Part shown: positions 4,828 through 12,318 of the stretch, piece after piece
Numbering within the stretch: the stretch's first letter is position 1
How the letters are laid out: each line of letters starts with the position of its first letter
From: Proteobacteria bacterium UBA6921
GTDB taxonomy: Bacteria > Pseudomonadota > Gammaproteobacteria > SG8-11
DNA length: 15,746 bases
Assembly (NCBI GenBank): GCA_002450895.1
Contig: DKAR01000022.1
Coordinates: 1 to 15,746 of the forward strand
Direction of reading: 5' to 3'
Made by a program: the position numbers and the translations under genes
Notes under the pieces: generated by a model
Told to the model about the DNA's origin: nothing
Databases searched by the model: none
Seen by the model: only the letters and a program-made list of their open reading frames with translations

Positions 4828-6147
4828 ATGCAACATGTCGATTCACTTCTCCAGGCGCGCTGGGTCATTCCGGTGGAACCGGACGGCGCGGTCCTCGAAA
4901 ACCACGCCATTGCCGTGGACCAGGGGCGAATTGTAGAAATATTACCCACTTCGCAGGCGACGCAGAAATATTCCGCGCGCAACTCGCACACCCTTGAATC
5001 GCACGCACTGATCCCCGGTTTGATCAATGCGCATACCCACGCCTGCATGTCGCTGATGCGCGGCATCGCCGACGATTTGCATTTGATGGATTGGCTGCAA
5101 AATCACATCTGGCCGGCCGAGGCCAAACATGTCAGCGGTCGCTTTGTGTATGAGGGCACGCAACTGGCGATTGCAGAAATGCTGCGCGGCGGGACCACGT
5201 GCTTCAACGACATGTATTTTTTTCCGGAAGAAGCTGCCCGCGCTGTCAACGATGCCGGCATGCGTGCCAGCATCAGCCTGACAGTCCTGGACTTTCCGTC
5301 CGCGTGGGCATCCAACGCGGACGAATACATTCACAAGGGACTCGCGGTGCACGATCAGTATCGTGACCATCCGATGATCACGACAGTGTTCGGTCCGCAC
5401 GCGCCGTACACTGTATCTAATGGACCGCTGGAAAAATTGCGCACCTATGCAGAAGAACTGGACCTGCAGATTCACATGCACGTGCACGAAACCGCATTTG
5501 AAGTTGAGGACTGCGTCAACCGCCTCGGCCATCGTCCGTTGGCGCGACTGCAGCAACTGGGGCTCGTGACGCCGCGCATGCTGGCAGTTCACATGACGCA
5601 GCTCAATGACGGCGAGATCGTGATGCTCGGTGCCAGCGGCGCCAATGTGATTCACTGTCCGGAATCAAACCTGAAACTGGCCAGCGGTTTTTGCCGAGTC
5701 CACAAACTATGCTGTGCGGGCGTCAATGTCGCACTCGGAACCGACGGCGCCGCAAGCAACAACGACCTCGACATGTTCAGCGAAATGCGCACCGCAGCAC
5801 TGTTGGCAAAAGCGGTGGCGACGGACGCGAGCGCTGTACCAGCGCCTCTCGCCTTGCGCATGGCCACGCTGAATGGCGCCAAGGCGCTGGGCATCGACGA
5901 TGTCACTGGATCGTTGGTTCCCGGAAAGGCAGCGGACATCACCGCCGTGAATCTGGGCGATCTTGAAACCCAACCGATCTATCACCCCATCTCGCAACTG
6001 GTGTATGCCACCGGCCGCGAGAAAGTGACCGACGTGTGGGTCGCCGGCAAACAACTGCTGAAGGATCGCGCGCTCACCTCGCTCGACGAACGCGCCGTGG
6101 TTGCCAAGGCCAAAGAGTGGCATGAAAAAATGAAGCCGTTCGAGTGA
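4828..6147 (+). CDS. mtaD: 5'-methylthioadenosine/S-adenosylhomocysteine deaminase
   Basis: Amidohydrolase that removes the 6-amino group of methylthioadenosine, and often of S-adenosylhomocysteine, giving the inosine forms; cytosolic metal enzyme. The 439-residue product has the usual length and the amidohydrolase signatures in order: LIPGLINAHTHACMSLMRG with metal ligands His69 and His71, GGTTCFNDMYFF, HVHET with His218 and Glu221, His255 in AVHMTQL, NVIHCPESNLKLASG, and GTDGAASNNDLDMFSEMR with Asp306. The C-terminal beta-sandwich part (GSLVPGKAADITAVNL onward) closes the composite domain. I start at the ATG 4828-4830 because homologues begin just before LLQARWVIPVEP and the longer open frame upstream runs into the BNR gene. 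No clear Shine-Dalgarno is present. In P. aeruginosa the equivalent PA3170 deaminates MTA before MtnA acts. It heads a tight unit with ubiG and mupP. Confidence 0.95.
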   Translation: MQHVDSLLQARWVIPVEPDGAVLENHAIAVDQGRIVEILPTSQATQKYSARNSHTLESHALIPGLINAHTHACMSLMRGIADDLHLMDWLQNHIWPAEAKHVSGRFVYEGTQLAIAEMLRGGTTCFNDMYFFPEEAARAVNDAGMRASISLTVLDFPSAWASNADEYIHKGLAVHDQYRDHPMITTVFGPHAPYTVSNGPLEKLRTYAEELDLQIHMHVHETAFEVEDCVNRLGHRPLARLQQLGLVTPRMLAVHMTQLNDGEIVMLGASGANVIHCPESNLKLASGFCRVHKLCCAGVNVALGTDGAASNNDLDMFSEMRTAALLAKAVATDASAVPAPLALRMATLNGAKALGIDDVTGSLVPGKAADITAVNLGDLETQPIYHPISQLVYATGREKVTDVWVAGKQLLKDRALTSLDERAVVAKAKEWHEKMKPFE

Positions 6148-6152
6148 ACCCC

Positions 6153-6866
6153 ATGAATACGTCCGCATCCGACAATTACGATCCGCAGGAAGTCTCAAAA
6201 TTCGAGGCGTTTGCTTCGCGCTGGTGGGATCCGCAGGGCGAAATGAAACCGCTGCATGATCTCAACCCGTTACGCGTCGCATACATCGACGCGTGCGTCG
6301 CGTTGTCCTGCAAGCGCGTGCTCGATGTCGGTTGCGGCGGCGGCTTGTTGACTGAAGCTATGGCGCAACGCGGCGCGCAGGTCACGGGCATCGACCTCGC
6401 CGATGCTTCATTAAAAGTGGCGAAGCTACACCTGCATGAAAGCGGACTGAAGATCGACTACCACCGCACCACGGCCGAAGCGTTTGCCGAACAACATCCC
6501 CAGGCGTTCGATGTCGTCACGTGCATGGAGATGCTCGAACACGTGCCGGACCCTGCATCGATCGTTAGCGCGTGCGCACGACTCGTCAAACCGGGAGGAC
6601 ACGTGATGTTCTCGACCATCAATCGAAATCCAAAGTCCTACCTGCTGGCCGTGGTCGGTGCGGAGTACTTGCTGCGCATGTTGCCCAAGGGCACGCATGA
6701 CTACCGCAAATTCATTCGCCCCTCCGAACTCGAACGCTGGTCCCGCGCTGCCGGCCTGACGCTGAAAGAGCTGCGCGGCATGACCTACAACCCGCTGACG
6801 CGCGAGTACTCGCTCGGCAGTGATATTGATGTGAACTATTTTGCGTGGTGCCGCACGGCAGAATGA
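6153..6866 (+). CDS. ubiG: Ubiquinone biosynthesis O-methyltransferase (3-demethylubiquinol 3-O-methyltransferase)
   Basis: SAM-dependent methyltransferase that makes both O-methylations of the ubiquinone ring, at the membrane surface with the other Ubi proteins. The 237-residue protein matches UbiG from end to end: KFEAFASRWWDPQGEMKPLH (16-35), the SAM-binding LDVGCGGG (57-64), Asp81 after motif I in VTGIDLA, VVTCMEMLEHVPDP, LVKPGGHVMFSTINRNPKS, AVVGAEYLLRMLPKGTHDY and the C-terminal YNPLTREY...DVNYF. The ATG at 6153 lies 5 bases after the mtaD stop; a GTG at 6144, overlapping that stop by four bases, would add three residues and cannot be ruled out. Its own stop overlaps the mupP ATG by four bases. 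The product of its reaction, S-adenosylhomocysteine, is a possible substrate of the upstream deaminase, which fits their linkage. Confidence 0.97.
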   Translation: MNTSASDNYDPQEVSKFEAFASRWWDPQGEMKPLHDLNPLRVAYIDACVALSCKRVLDVGCGGGLLTEAMAQRGAQVTGIDLADASLKVAKLHLHESGLKIDYHRTTAEAFAEQHPQAFDVVTCMEMLEHVPDPASIVSACARLVKPGGHVMFSTINRNPKSYLLAVVGAEYLLRMLPKGTHDYRKFIRPSELERWSRAAGLTLKELRGMTYNPLTREYSLGSDIDVNYFAWCRTAE

Positions 6867-7519
6867 AGTTCAGGACGTTGTTGTTTGATCTCGATGGAAC
6901 GCTCGCCGACACCGGCCCCGATCTGGCCTATGCACTGAACGTCGTTCGCGTCGAACAAGGTCGTGCCGAAGTTCCCTATTCGCAAATTCGCCCGATCGTT
7001 TCCCACGGTGGTGTCGCTTTAATCAAACTCGGCTTTCCGGAACTCGCAGTCGAAAGCGAGGCATTCGCCGCGCTGCGACTTCGAATGCTCAGCATCTATC
7101 GCGATCACCTCGCCGTACACACGCGGCTGTTTGCAGGCATGGATGAATTGCTGGACAGCGTCGAAGCGCGTGGCATGAACTGGGGCGTGGTGACAAACAA
7201 GCCCGCTTGGCTCACGGACCCGTTGATGGAACAGCTGCATCTCAGCACCCGTGCTGCGTGTATCGTGAGCGGCGACACAACACCAAAAAAGAAGCCGCAT
7301 TCTGAGCCCATGCTGCATGCCTGCGCGCAGACCGGGAGCGATGCAAGGGAATGCCTGTATATCGGGGACGCGCAGCGGGATATCGATGCCGGGCGTGCCG
7401 CGGGAATGTCCACGCTGGTGGCATTGTTCGGATACCTCGGCGCCGCTGACCATCCTGAGAGCTGGGGCGCCGACGGACTGGTGGCCCAACCTCCGCAGAT
7501 TCTCGACTGGCTCGAGTGA
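6863..7519 (+). CDS. mupP: HAD-family phosphatase, probably N-acetylmuramic acid 6-phosphate phosphatase (MupP)
   Basis: HAD superfamily phosphatase of 218 residues. Visible motifs: I, FDLDGT with nucleophile Asp9 and acid/base Asp11; II, VVTNKP with Thr111; III, KKPHSEP with Lys144; IV, GDAQRD with Asp169 and Asp173 for Mg2+. The helical cap lies at about 15-85. By sequence alone it could be called phosphoglycolate phosphatase (Gph). The position directly after mtaD and ubiG matches P. aeruginosa PA3172, which was shown to dephosphorylate MurNAc-6-P in peptidoglycan recycling, so I prefer MupP; AnmK, AmgK and MurU are not in the window to confirm it. The start is the ATG 6863-6865, which overlaps the ubiG stop (ATGA); the two upstream GTG codons lie inside ubiG and would add only MVPHGR. 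It probably ends the mtaD-ubiG-mupP unit. Confidence 0.88.
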   Translation: MKFRTLLFDLDGTLADTGPDLAYALNVVRVEQGRAEVPYSQIRPIVSHGGVALIKLGFPELAVESEAFAALRLRMLSIYRDHLAVHTRLFAGMDELLDSVEARGMNWGVVTNKPAWLTDPLMEQLHLSTRAACIVSGDTTPKKKPHSEPMLHACAQTGSDARECLYIGDAQRDIDAGRAAGMSTLVALFGYLGAADHPESWGADGLVAQPPQILDWLE

Positions 7520-7571
7520 GTCCAAGGGCGTTCCCCCTACTCCATCCGGCCAATTCGCGCCACAATAGCGC

Positions 7572-8855
7572 ATGACTGAAACTTTCTCGTCCGTCCTGAT
7601 CGCGCTGTTCGCGTTTGCCATCGGCGCAGCGTTCGCCTACGTCGTGTTGCAGCGGCGGCTTGCCACGGCGCGGGAACAGACAATTTCCTTGCAAGCAACG
7701 CTGGAACATGAAAGACGTGCCGCGAGCGAGAAGGAGCAGCAAGCCAACACCGCCCGCCAGCAATTGGTGGACACCTTTGCCGCACTGGCCAGCGACGCGT
7801 TGGCGCGTAACAACGAATCCTTCCTGAATCTCGCGCAGGAAAATCTCAAACAGTTTCAGGTCAAGGCGCAGGGCGACCTCGACCAAAAAGAAAAATCGAT
7901 CGAAGCCCTGGTGAAACCCGTGCGCGAAGCGTTGGAAAAAACCGAGAAGCAACTTCGACAGATCGAACACGAACGCAAGGAAGCCTACGGGTCTCTCACC
8001 AAGCATCTTGAGTTGATGGCGCAAACACAGCAGCAATTGCACGGCGAAACGCGCAACCTGGTGCAGGCGCTGCGGCGGCCTGAAGTGCGCGGCCAGTGGG
8101 GTGAGTTGACCTTGAAGCGGCTGGCCGAACTCGCCGGCATGGTGCAGCACTGCGATTTCTACGAACAGGAATCGGTGCGCACCGACGAAGGCATGTTGCG
8201 CCCCGACATGATCGTACGCATGCCGGACGGACGTGAGATCGTCGTCGATGCGAAAACGTCGCTTGATGCGTATCTCTCGGCAATTGAGGCAGCGGACGAT
8301 TCAACACGCAATGCGGAATACCAGCGCCATGCGCGCAAAGTCCGCGAACGCGTGAAGGAGCTTGCCGGCAAAGCCTACTGGAGTCAGTTCAAAAACGCGC
8401 CCGACTTCGTCGTGCTGTTCATTCCCGGCGAACAGTTTCTCGCCGCAGCGCTGGACCATGATCGCGACCTGCTGGAAGACGCGTTACGTCAGAAAGTGAT
8501 TCTCGCGACACCGACCAGTTTTGTCGCGTTGCTGCGCGCGGTGGCCTACGGATGGCGCCAGGAAGCGCTGGCGGAAAACGCGGAGCAGATTCGAAACCTC
8601 GGCGAGGAGCTCTACAATCGAATGGCGGTTTTTGCGGAAACGTTTGGAAAGATCGGGAAGAGTCTTGATTCGAGCGTCGCCGCGTACAACAAAGCCGTGG
8701 GTTCGTTTGAGGCACGCCTGGCACCGGCCGCGCGCAAGTTCACAGAGCTGGGCATCACGCCGAAGTCCGAGATTGAACATCCGGAGCCCATTGAAAAGTC
8801 AGCGCGCGAAACTTCGCCCGTCTCCGACTCGCTTCCGCCTCCCGGGGCGCATTAG
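7572..8855 (+). CDS. rmuC: DNA recombination protein RmuC
   Basis: RmuC limits recombination at short inverted repeats in E. coli and is thought to be a nuclease-fold protein tethered to the inner membrane. The 427 residues show an N-terminal membrane anchor (about 6-26, SSVLIALFAFAIGAAFAYVV), a long coiled coil rich in E, Q, R and A (about 30-165), then the conserved core: RGQWGE (173-178), RPDMIVRMPDG, VVDAKTSLDAY (224-234; RPD and DAK resemble a PD-(D/E)xK site with Asp211, Asp226 and Lys228), FVVLFIPGEQFL and LATPTSFVALLRAVAYGWRQ. The C-terminal tail (SPVSDSLPPPGAH) is low in complexity and probably flexible. The ATG at 7572-7574 is 52 bases after mupP and lacks a recognisable Shine-Dalgarno; CACAAT at 7561-7566 just before it could be part of a promoter, so transcription with a very short leader is possible. 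Confidence 0.94.
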   Translation: MTETFSSVLIALFAFAIGAAFAYVVLQRRLATAREQTISLQATLEHERRAASEKEQQANTARQQLVDTFAALASDALARNNESFLNLAQENLKQFQVKAQGDLDQKEKSIEALVKPVREALEKTEKQLRQIEHERKEAYGSLTKHLELMAQTQQQLHGETRNLVQALRRPEVRGQWGELTLKRLAELAGMVQHCDFYEQESVRTDEGMLRPDMIVRMPDGREIVVDAKTSLDAYLSAIEAADDSTRNAEYQRHARKVRERVKELAGKAYWSQFKNAPDFVVLFIPGEQFLAAALDHDRDLLEDALRQKVILATPTSFVALLRAVAYGWRQEALAENAEQIRNLGEELYNRMAVFAETFGKIGKSLDSSVAAYNKAVGSFEARLAPAARKFTELGITPKSEIEHPEPIEKSARETSPVSDSLPPPGAH

Positions 8856-8878
8856 TCGCGCGAATCGTGAGTTAAAGT

Positions 8879-8900
8879 AGATTCTCACTTCGGCGAATCT
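8879..8900. terminator. Possible weak bidirectional terminator between rmuC and the small membrane protein gene
   Basis: AGATTC (8879-8884) pairs exactly with GAATCT (8895-8900) around a 10-base loop. T-rich GTTTATT follows on the plus strand and ACTTT on the minus strand. The convergent position, 23 bases after the rmuC stop and 33 bases after the stop of the minus-strand small gene, is where a shared terminator is expected. The stem is short and A/T-rich at its base, so this is a weak call. Confidence 0.3.
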
Positions 8901-8933
8901 GTTTATTGCTCTTCAGAGACTCAACTTGAGAAG

Positions 8934-9110
8934 TTACTTGAAGAGCCCTTTTGCACTTTCGAGCGCGTTGCGGGCGCGTTCCTTGGCGCGGTCTTCCGCC
9001 GACTTGAACGGGTTGTCATAAAACGGCTGACCCTTTCCGATGTTGACGCCCCACCACATACCCAGGGCGATGCCCACAACCAGACCGATCAGAAGTTTCT
9101 TGTAACCCAT
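8934..9110 (-). CDS. Small membrane-anchored protein, 58 residues
   Basis: A complete short frame on the minus strand: ATG at 9108-9110, TAA at 8934-8936. Residues 1-5 are MGYKK, 6-21 form one hydrophobic segment (LLIGLVVGIALGMWWG), and the rest is a hydrophilic charged tail with NPFKSAEDRAKERARN and a LESAKGLFK end that should form an amphipathic helix. The layout is that of a single-pass inner-membrane protein with the tail on one side, or of an uncleaved signal anchor. AGGA lies 10 bases before the ATG. I do not recognise the function. It stands between rmuC and hpnC, which are on the other strand, and its start is 57 bases from the hpnC ATG, so the two share a divergent promoter region. 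The codon use and the clean N-terminal hydrophobic pattern make a random frame unlikely. Confidence 0.72.
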   Translation of the reverse strand: MGYKKLLIGLVVGIALGMWWGVNIGKGQPFYDNPFKSAEDRAKERARNALESAKGLFK

Positions 9111-9166
9111 ATGCAGTGGTTCCTATTTTGCGCCAAGCGGGCGCGGTCGCGTTGTATATTACGGCG
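9111..9166. promoter_or_regulatory. Divergent region between the small membrane protein gene and hpnC
   Basis: A 56-base gap between oppositely oriented genes. On the plus strand a TGTATATT box (about 9153-9160, close to an extended -10) lies only six bases before the hpnC ATG, with TTGCGC at 9128-9133 as a poor -35 with a spacing that is too long. The same A/T-rich patch reads TAATAT on the minus strand. No Shine-Dalgarno precedes hpnC. If the box is its promoter, the transcript would be nearly leaderless. The evidence is weak. Confidence 0.25.
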
Positions 9167-10057
9167 ATGCACGATACGGCATTAACACAAGCTTACCGGC
9201 ATTGCCTCGATATGGCGCGCGCACATTACGAGAATTTTCCGGTGGCGTCACGTCTCTTGCCGAGAAAAATCCGTGAACCCGTTTCCGTCATCTACGCCTT
9301 TGCCCGTACCGCGGATGATTTTGCCGACGAAGGTGAGCGAACACCTGTACAACGCCTGGCATTGCTCGACGATTTCGGCGCCAAGCTGGAGGCGACGTTT
9401 CGCCGCGAACCGCCCCGTGAACCGATTTTCATCGCACTGTCGGACGTTATTCGTCGGCACTCGTTGCCGGTGCAACTTTTCCGTGATCTGCTGACCGCAT
9501 TTCGCGCGGATGTCACCACCCATCGTTACCCCACCTTCACGCACGTCCTCGAATATTGCAGGTGCTCAGCCAACCCGGTCGGACGGCTCTTGCTGTACTT
9601 GCACGGCGACGCGACAGAGCAAAATCTGCTCGATTCGGACGCGATTTGCACGGCCCTCCAATTGATCAATTTTTATCAGGACGTTGCGCAAGACATCGAC
9701 GAAAACGATCGCATCTACGTTCCCGAGGACGAAATGGCGCATGCCGGGGTCACTGTTGACGATTTTCGCAAACACCGCGATACACCGTCGCTGCGCCGGT
9801 TGCTCGATGCACAATTGGAACGCGCCCGCCGGATGATGCTGCAGGGCGCCCCGCTGAGCCGCCGCCTCTCCGGGCGCTTTGGGCTGGAAATTCGCCTCGT
9901 GGTCGCAGGGGGATTGCGCGTTTTGGACTCGCTGCGAAAGCGTCCGACGGTTTTTGCGCGTCCCCGACTCCGCAGTTCGGACTGGATAGCGGTATTATGG
10001 TCTGCCATGACGACGAACTACCCGCAACCCGCGCCCCCCGAGCCCATCGAACGATGA
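9167..10057 (+). CDS. hpnC: Squalene synthase-like protein HpnC (hydroxysqualene synthase)
   Basis: Trans-isoprenyl diphosphate synthase-fold enzyme that, in the HpnCDE route, turns presqualene diphosphate into hydroxysqualene. The 296 residues hold the first aspartate-rich motif ARTADDFADEG (Asp50, Asp51 and Asp54), ECRCSANPVGR-like YCRCSANPVGR (130-140), and the second aspartate-rich motif NFYQDVAQDIDENDRIYVP (168-186). The FPVASRLLP segment near 24-32 is typical of HpnC and helps to separate it from HpnD and from phytoene synthase CrtB, which share the fold. Start chosen at ATG 9167-9169, the first Met that leaves the conserved N-terminus; an upstream GTG at 9116 would add an unsupported hydrophobic extension across the promoter region. 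Its stop overlaps the hpnD start by four bases (ATGA), so the pair is translationally coupled. Substrates come from farnesyl diphosphate made elsewhere. Confidence 0.93.
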   Translation: MHDTALTQAYRHCLDMARAHYENFPVASRLLPRKIREPVSVIYAFARTADDFADEGERTPVQRLALLDDFGAKLEATFRREPPREPIFIALSDVIRRHSLPVQLFRDLLTAFRADVTTHRYPTFTHVLEYCRCSANPVGRLLLYLHGDATEQNLLDSDAICTALQLINFYQDVAQDIDENDRIYVPEDEMAHAGVTVDDFRKHRDTPSLRRLLDAQLERARRMMLQGAPLSRRLSGRFGLEIRLVVAGGLRVLDSLRKRPTVFARPRLRSSDWIAVLWSAMTTNYPQPAPPEPIER

Positions 10058-10929
10058 CTCCCGACCAATATTGTGCCCAGCGGGCGGCAAGCAGCAAATC
10101 CAGTTTTTACTACAGCTTTCTGTTCCTGCCCGATGATCGGCGCCGGGCCATTACCGCGCTGTATGCTTTTTGTCGCGAAGTCGATGATGTCGTGGACGAG
10201 TGCCCCGATCCCGAGATTGCGCGTGCCAAGCTCGACTGGTGGCGCCAGGAGGTTCACAACACGTTTCATGGTACTCCGCAGCACCCTGTCGCCCGGGCCC
10301 TGAAGGACTACACCTCAAAGTACGGGCTTGAGGAAGATCTGTTTTACGAGATCGTCGCGGGAATGGACATGGATCTGCACCTGCGCACTTATGCCACCTT
10401 TGAAGAACTGCGCACTTACTGTTATCGCGTTGCCAGCGTCGTCGGCATCCTCGCCGCCCACATCTTCGGTTTCGAAAACGTTCGCACGCTCAAATACGCG
10501 GAACATCTTGGCCTGGCGTTCCAGCTCACCAATATCATTCGTGACGTTCGTGAGGATGCGGCGCGTGGGCGAATCTACATTCCACAAGACGCCCTCGCGA
10601 AGTACGGCATCGATACCGCACAACTGAATGCAAACGTCACTTCAGATGCGCTGGCCAGCGCGTTGAAAGATCTTGCCGATATCGCGTCGAATCACTACGA
10701 CCTTGCTTTTGAAGCCCTGCCTGACATTGATCGCTACCGGCAGCGCAGCGGCGTAATCATGGCCGAAATCTATCGGGAAACGCTGAACGCCATCGGGCGC
10801 GACGGCTTTCATGTCCTGGAGAAACGGATTCGCCTGCCCACGTCGAGAAAATTCTGGCTGGCCTGGTCCACCGCGCGTCGTGAAAAGCGCCGACACCTGA
10901 ATGAGCTCCAATCCAAACCTGCCGCGTAA
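10054..10929 (+). CDS. hpnD: Presqualene diphosphate synthase HpnD
   Basis: Joins two farnesyl diphosphates into presqualene diphosphate, the first step of the three-enzyme bacterial squalene route. The 291-residue protein opens with MTPDQYCAQRAASSKSSFYY, which is typical of HpnD, followed by FLFLPDDRRRAITALYAFCR (22-41), the first aspartate motif REVDDVVDE (41-49), YCYRVASVVGILAAHIFG (122-139) and the second motif NIIRDVREDAARGRIYIP (160-177) with Asp164 and Asp168. The start is the ATG at 10054-10056, which overlaps the hpnC stop; a longer frame from 9997 would lie inside hpnC. The basic, tryptophan-containing C-terminal tail (RKFWLAWSTARREKRRH) may touch the membrane. hpnE follows after 33 bases, so the three genes form an operon in the order in which they are usually found. 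Confidence 0.95.
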   Translation: MTPDQYCAQRAASSKSSFYYSFLFLPDDRRRAITALYAFCREVDDVVDECPDPEIARAKLDWWRQEVHNTFHGTPQHPVARALKDYTSKYGLEEDLFYEIVAGMDMDLHLRTYATFEELRTYCYRVASVVGILAAHIFGFENVRTLKYAEHLGLAFQLTNIIRDVREDAARGRIYIPQDALAKYGIDTAQLNANVTSDALASALKDLADIASNHYDLAFEALPDIDRYRQRSGVIMAEIYRETLNAIGRDGFHVLEKRIRLPTSRKFWLAWSTARREKRRHLNELQSKPAA

Positions 10930-10962
10930 TCGACTTACTCTTCTCATGCACTTGCTGACTGA

Positions 10963-12279
10963 ATGACACCACCCTCCTCTGTACACGTCGTCGGTGGTGG
11001 ATGGGCAGGACTCGCCGCTGCAGTAGAGCTCGCGCGAAACAATGTCCACGTCACGCTGCTCGAGGCATCCCGCCAGCTCGGAGGGCGTGCGCGCCGCGTC
11101 CCGTTCGACGACATTGGCGTCGATAACGGTCAACATCTGATGATCGGCGCCTACCGCGAAACACTCGCCTTGCTGCAGGCGCTGCACGCGCCGAATGCAC
11201 CTCCGGTTTTGCGAGCGCCCCTGAGCCTGACGTTACTGAATGCCAATTACGGGTTCCGCCTTGCCGCACCGCGCTTACCCGCACCACTTCACCTCCTTGC
11301 CGCCCTGCTGCTGGCCACTGGCCTTTCCTTCACCCAACGTCTGAGCGCGCTCAATTTCTGTGTGGCGATGGCCGTTCACAAATTTTCGCTGGAACAGGAT
11401 ATTTCTGTCGCGGAGCTGCTGAAACGCTACCGTCAACACGGGCGCCTCACTGAGTGCCTTTGGGAACCATTGTGTCTCGCGACCTTGAACACGCCGCTCG
11501 AACTTGCGTCAGCCGAAGTCTTCCTGACGGTCTTGCGCGATGCGTTTACGCAGGCCCGCGGCGACAGCGATCTTGTTTTTTCAAAAACGGATCTGGGTGC
11601 ACTGGTTCCCGACCCATTGGTCGATTTCATCGAAACACGTGGCGGACACGTGCTTCTTGGCGAACGCGTGACCGCACTTCAGTTCGATGGCGATACCCTG
11701 TCCGGACTGGAAACTTCCGTTCAACCCCACCGCGCTTCGCGCGTCATCCTTGCGACACCTGCGTATGCAACGCATCGCCTTGTCCAGGAGCAACCCCGCT
11801 TGCAACAACTGGCTGGCGCATTGTCGAGCTTTGACTACCAGCCCATCTGCACGGTCTATCTGAAATATGCGCCGTCGGTGTCTTTGGGTCAGATGCTCAT
11901 TGGAATGACGGGTGGATTTACCCAGTGGCTTTTTGATCGGGGGCACTGCGGGCAACCCGGCATCATGGCCGCCGTCATCAGCGCACACGGCAATCACATG
12001 AACCTGGACAACGAGACGCTCGTGCGCCACGTGACTTCGGAAATATCCAGCCACTTCCCACACTGGCCGCTGCCGCTGCGCAATTTCGTCGTTCGCGAAA
12101 AACGCGCGACATTCACCTGCAAGGTCGGAATCAATGCGACGCGTCCGGACGAAGCGACGGCAATCAACGGTCTTTGGATTGCGGGGGATTATACAAATAC
12201 AGGCTATCCCGCAACGCTGGAAGGCGCGGTGCGCAGTGGTATGCGCGCCGCGCGTGCCGTGCTTATGAACCTTCGCTAA
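10963..12279 (+). CDS. hpnE: Hydroxysqualene dehydroxylase HpnE (FAD-dependent)
   Basis: Flavoprotein of the amine oxidase/phytoene desaturase superfamily that reduces hydroxysqualene to squalene, completing the route begun by HpnD and HpnC. The 438 residues start with a dinucleotide-binding Rossmann motif, VHVVGGGWAGLAAAVELA (7-24), with Glu34 in TLLEAS to bind the ribose and GGRAR (40-44) after it. The VDNGQHLMIGAY stretch (53-64) and the C-terminal FAD motif GLWIAGDYTNTGYPATLEGA (from about 403) are characteristic. A phytoene or diapophytoene desaturase is the main alternative; the fixed neighbourhood with hpnC and hpnD favours HpnE. The ATG at 10963 has no obvious Shine-Dalgarno. It is the last gene of the unit: squalene-hopene cyclase, often close by, is not here. 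Confidence 0.93.
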   Translation: MTPPSSVHVVGGGWAGLAAAVELARNNVHVTLLEASRQLGGRARRVPFDDIGVDNGQHLMIGAYRETLALLQALHAPNAPPVLRAPLSLTLLNANYGFRLAAPRLPAPLHLLAALLLATGLSFTQRLSALNFCVAMAVHKFSLEQDISVAELLKRYRQHGRLTECLWEPLCLATLNTPLELASAEVFLTVLRDAFTQARGDSDLVFSKTDLGALVPDPLVDFIETRGGHVLLGERVTALQFDGDTLSGLETSVQPHRASRVILATPAYATHRLVQEQPRLQQLAGALSSFDYQPICTVYLKYAPSVSLGQMLIGMTGGFTQWLFDRGHCGQPGIMAAVISAHGNHMNLDNETLVRHVTSEISSHFPHWPLPLRNFVVREKRATFTCKVGINATRPDEATAINGLWIAGDYTNTGYPATLEGAVRSGMRAARAVLMNLR

Positions 12280-12298
12280 GTCTTCCTGACCCAGCAAC

Positions 12299-12313
12299 GG
12301 CTCGCACCGAGCC
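12299..12313. terminator. Hairpin in the convergent gap after hpnE, probable terminator
   Basis: GGCTCG (12299-12304) and CGAGCC (12308-12313) form a perfect six-base stem with a three-base CAC loop. It sits in the 39-base gap between the hpnE stop and the stop of the convergent response regulator gene, where a shared terminator is expected. The T-run is weak on both sides (TTCAGCT on the plus strand), so it may need Rho or act mainly as a transcript-end hairpin. Confidence 0.5.
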
Positions 12314-12318
12314 TTCAG

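Noticed and set aside
4942..5655. 237-codon open frame on the minus strand
   Set aside because: Antisense to mtaD, which has all amidohydrolase motifs in the same interval.
7242..8150. 302-codon open frame on the minus strand
   Set aside because: It is antisense to mupP and rmuC, both clearly recognised; its Arg/His/Phe-rich product is typical of a shadow frame.
9167..10929. Phytoene synthase (crtB-like) pair
   Set aside because: The fold is shared, but two adjacent paralogues followed by an HpnE-like flavoprotein, with ANPVGR in the first and MTPDQYC in the second, fit HpnC and HpnD.
11581..12297. 238-codon open frame on the minus strand
   Set aside because: Antisense to hpnE; no ribosome binding site or recognisable domain.
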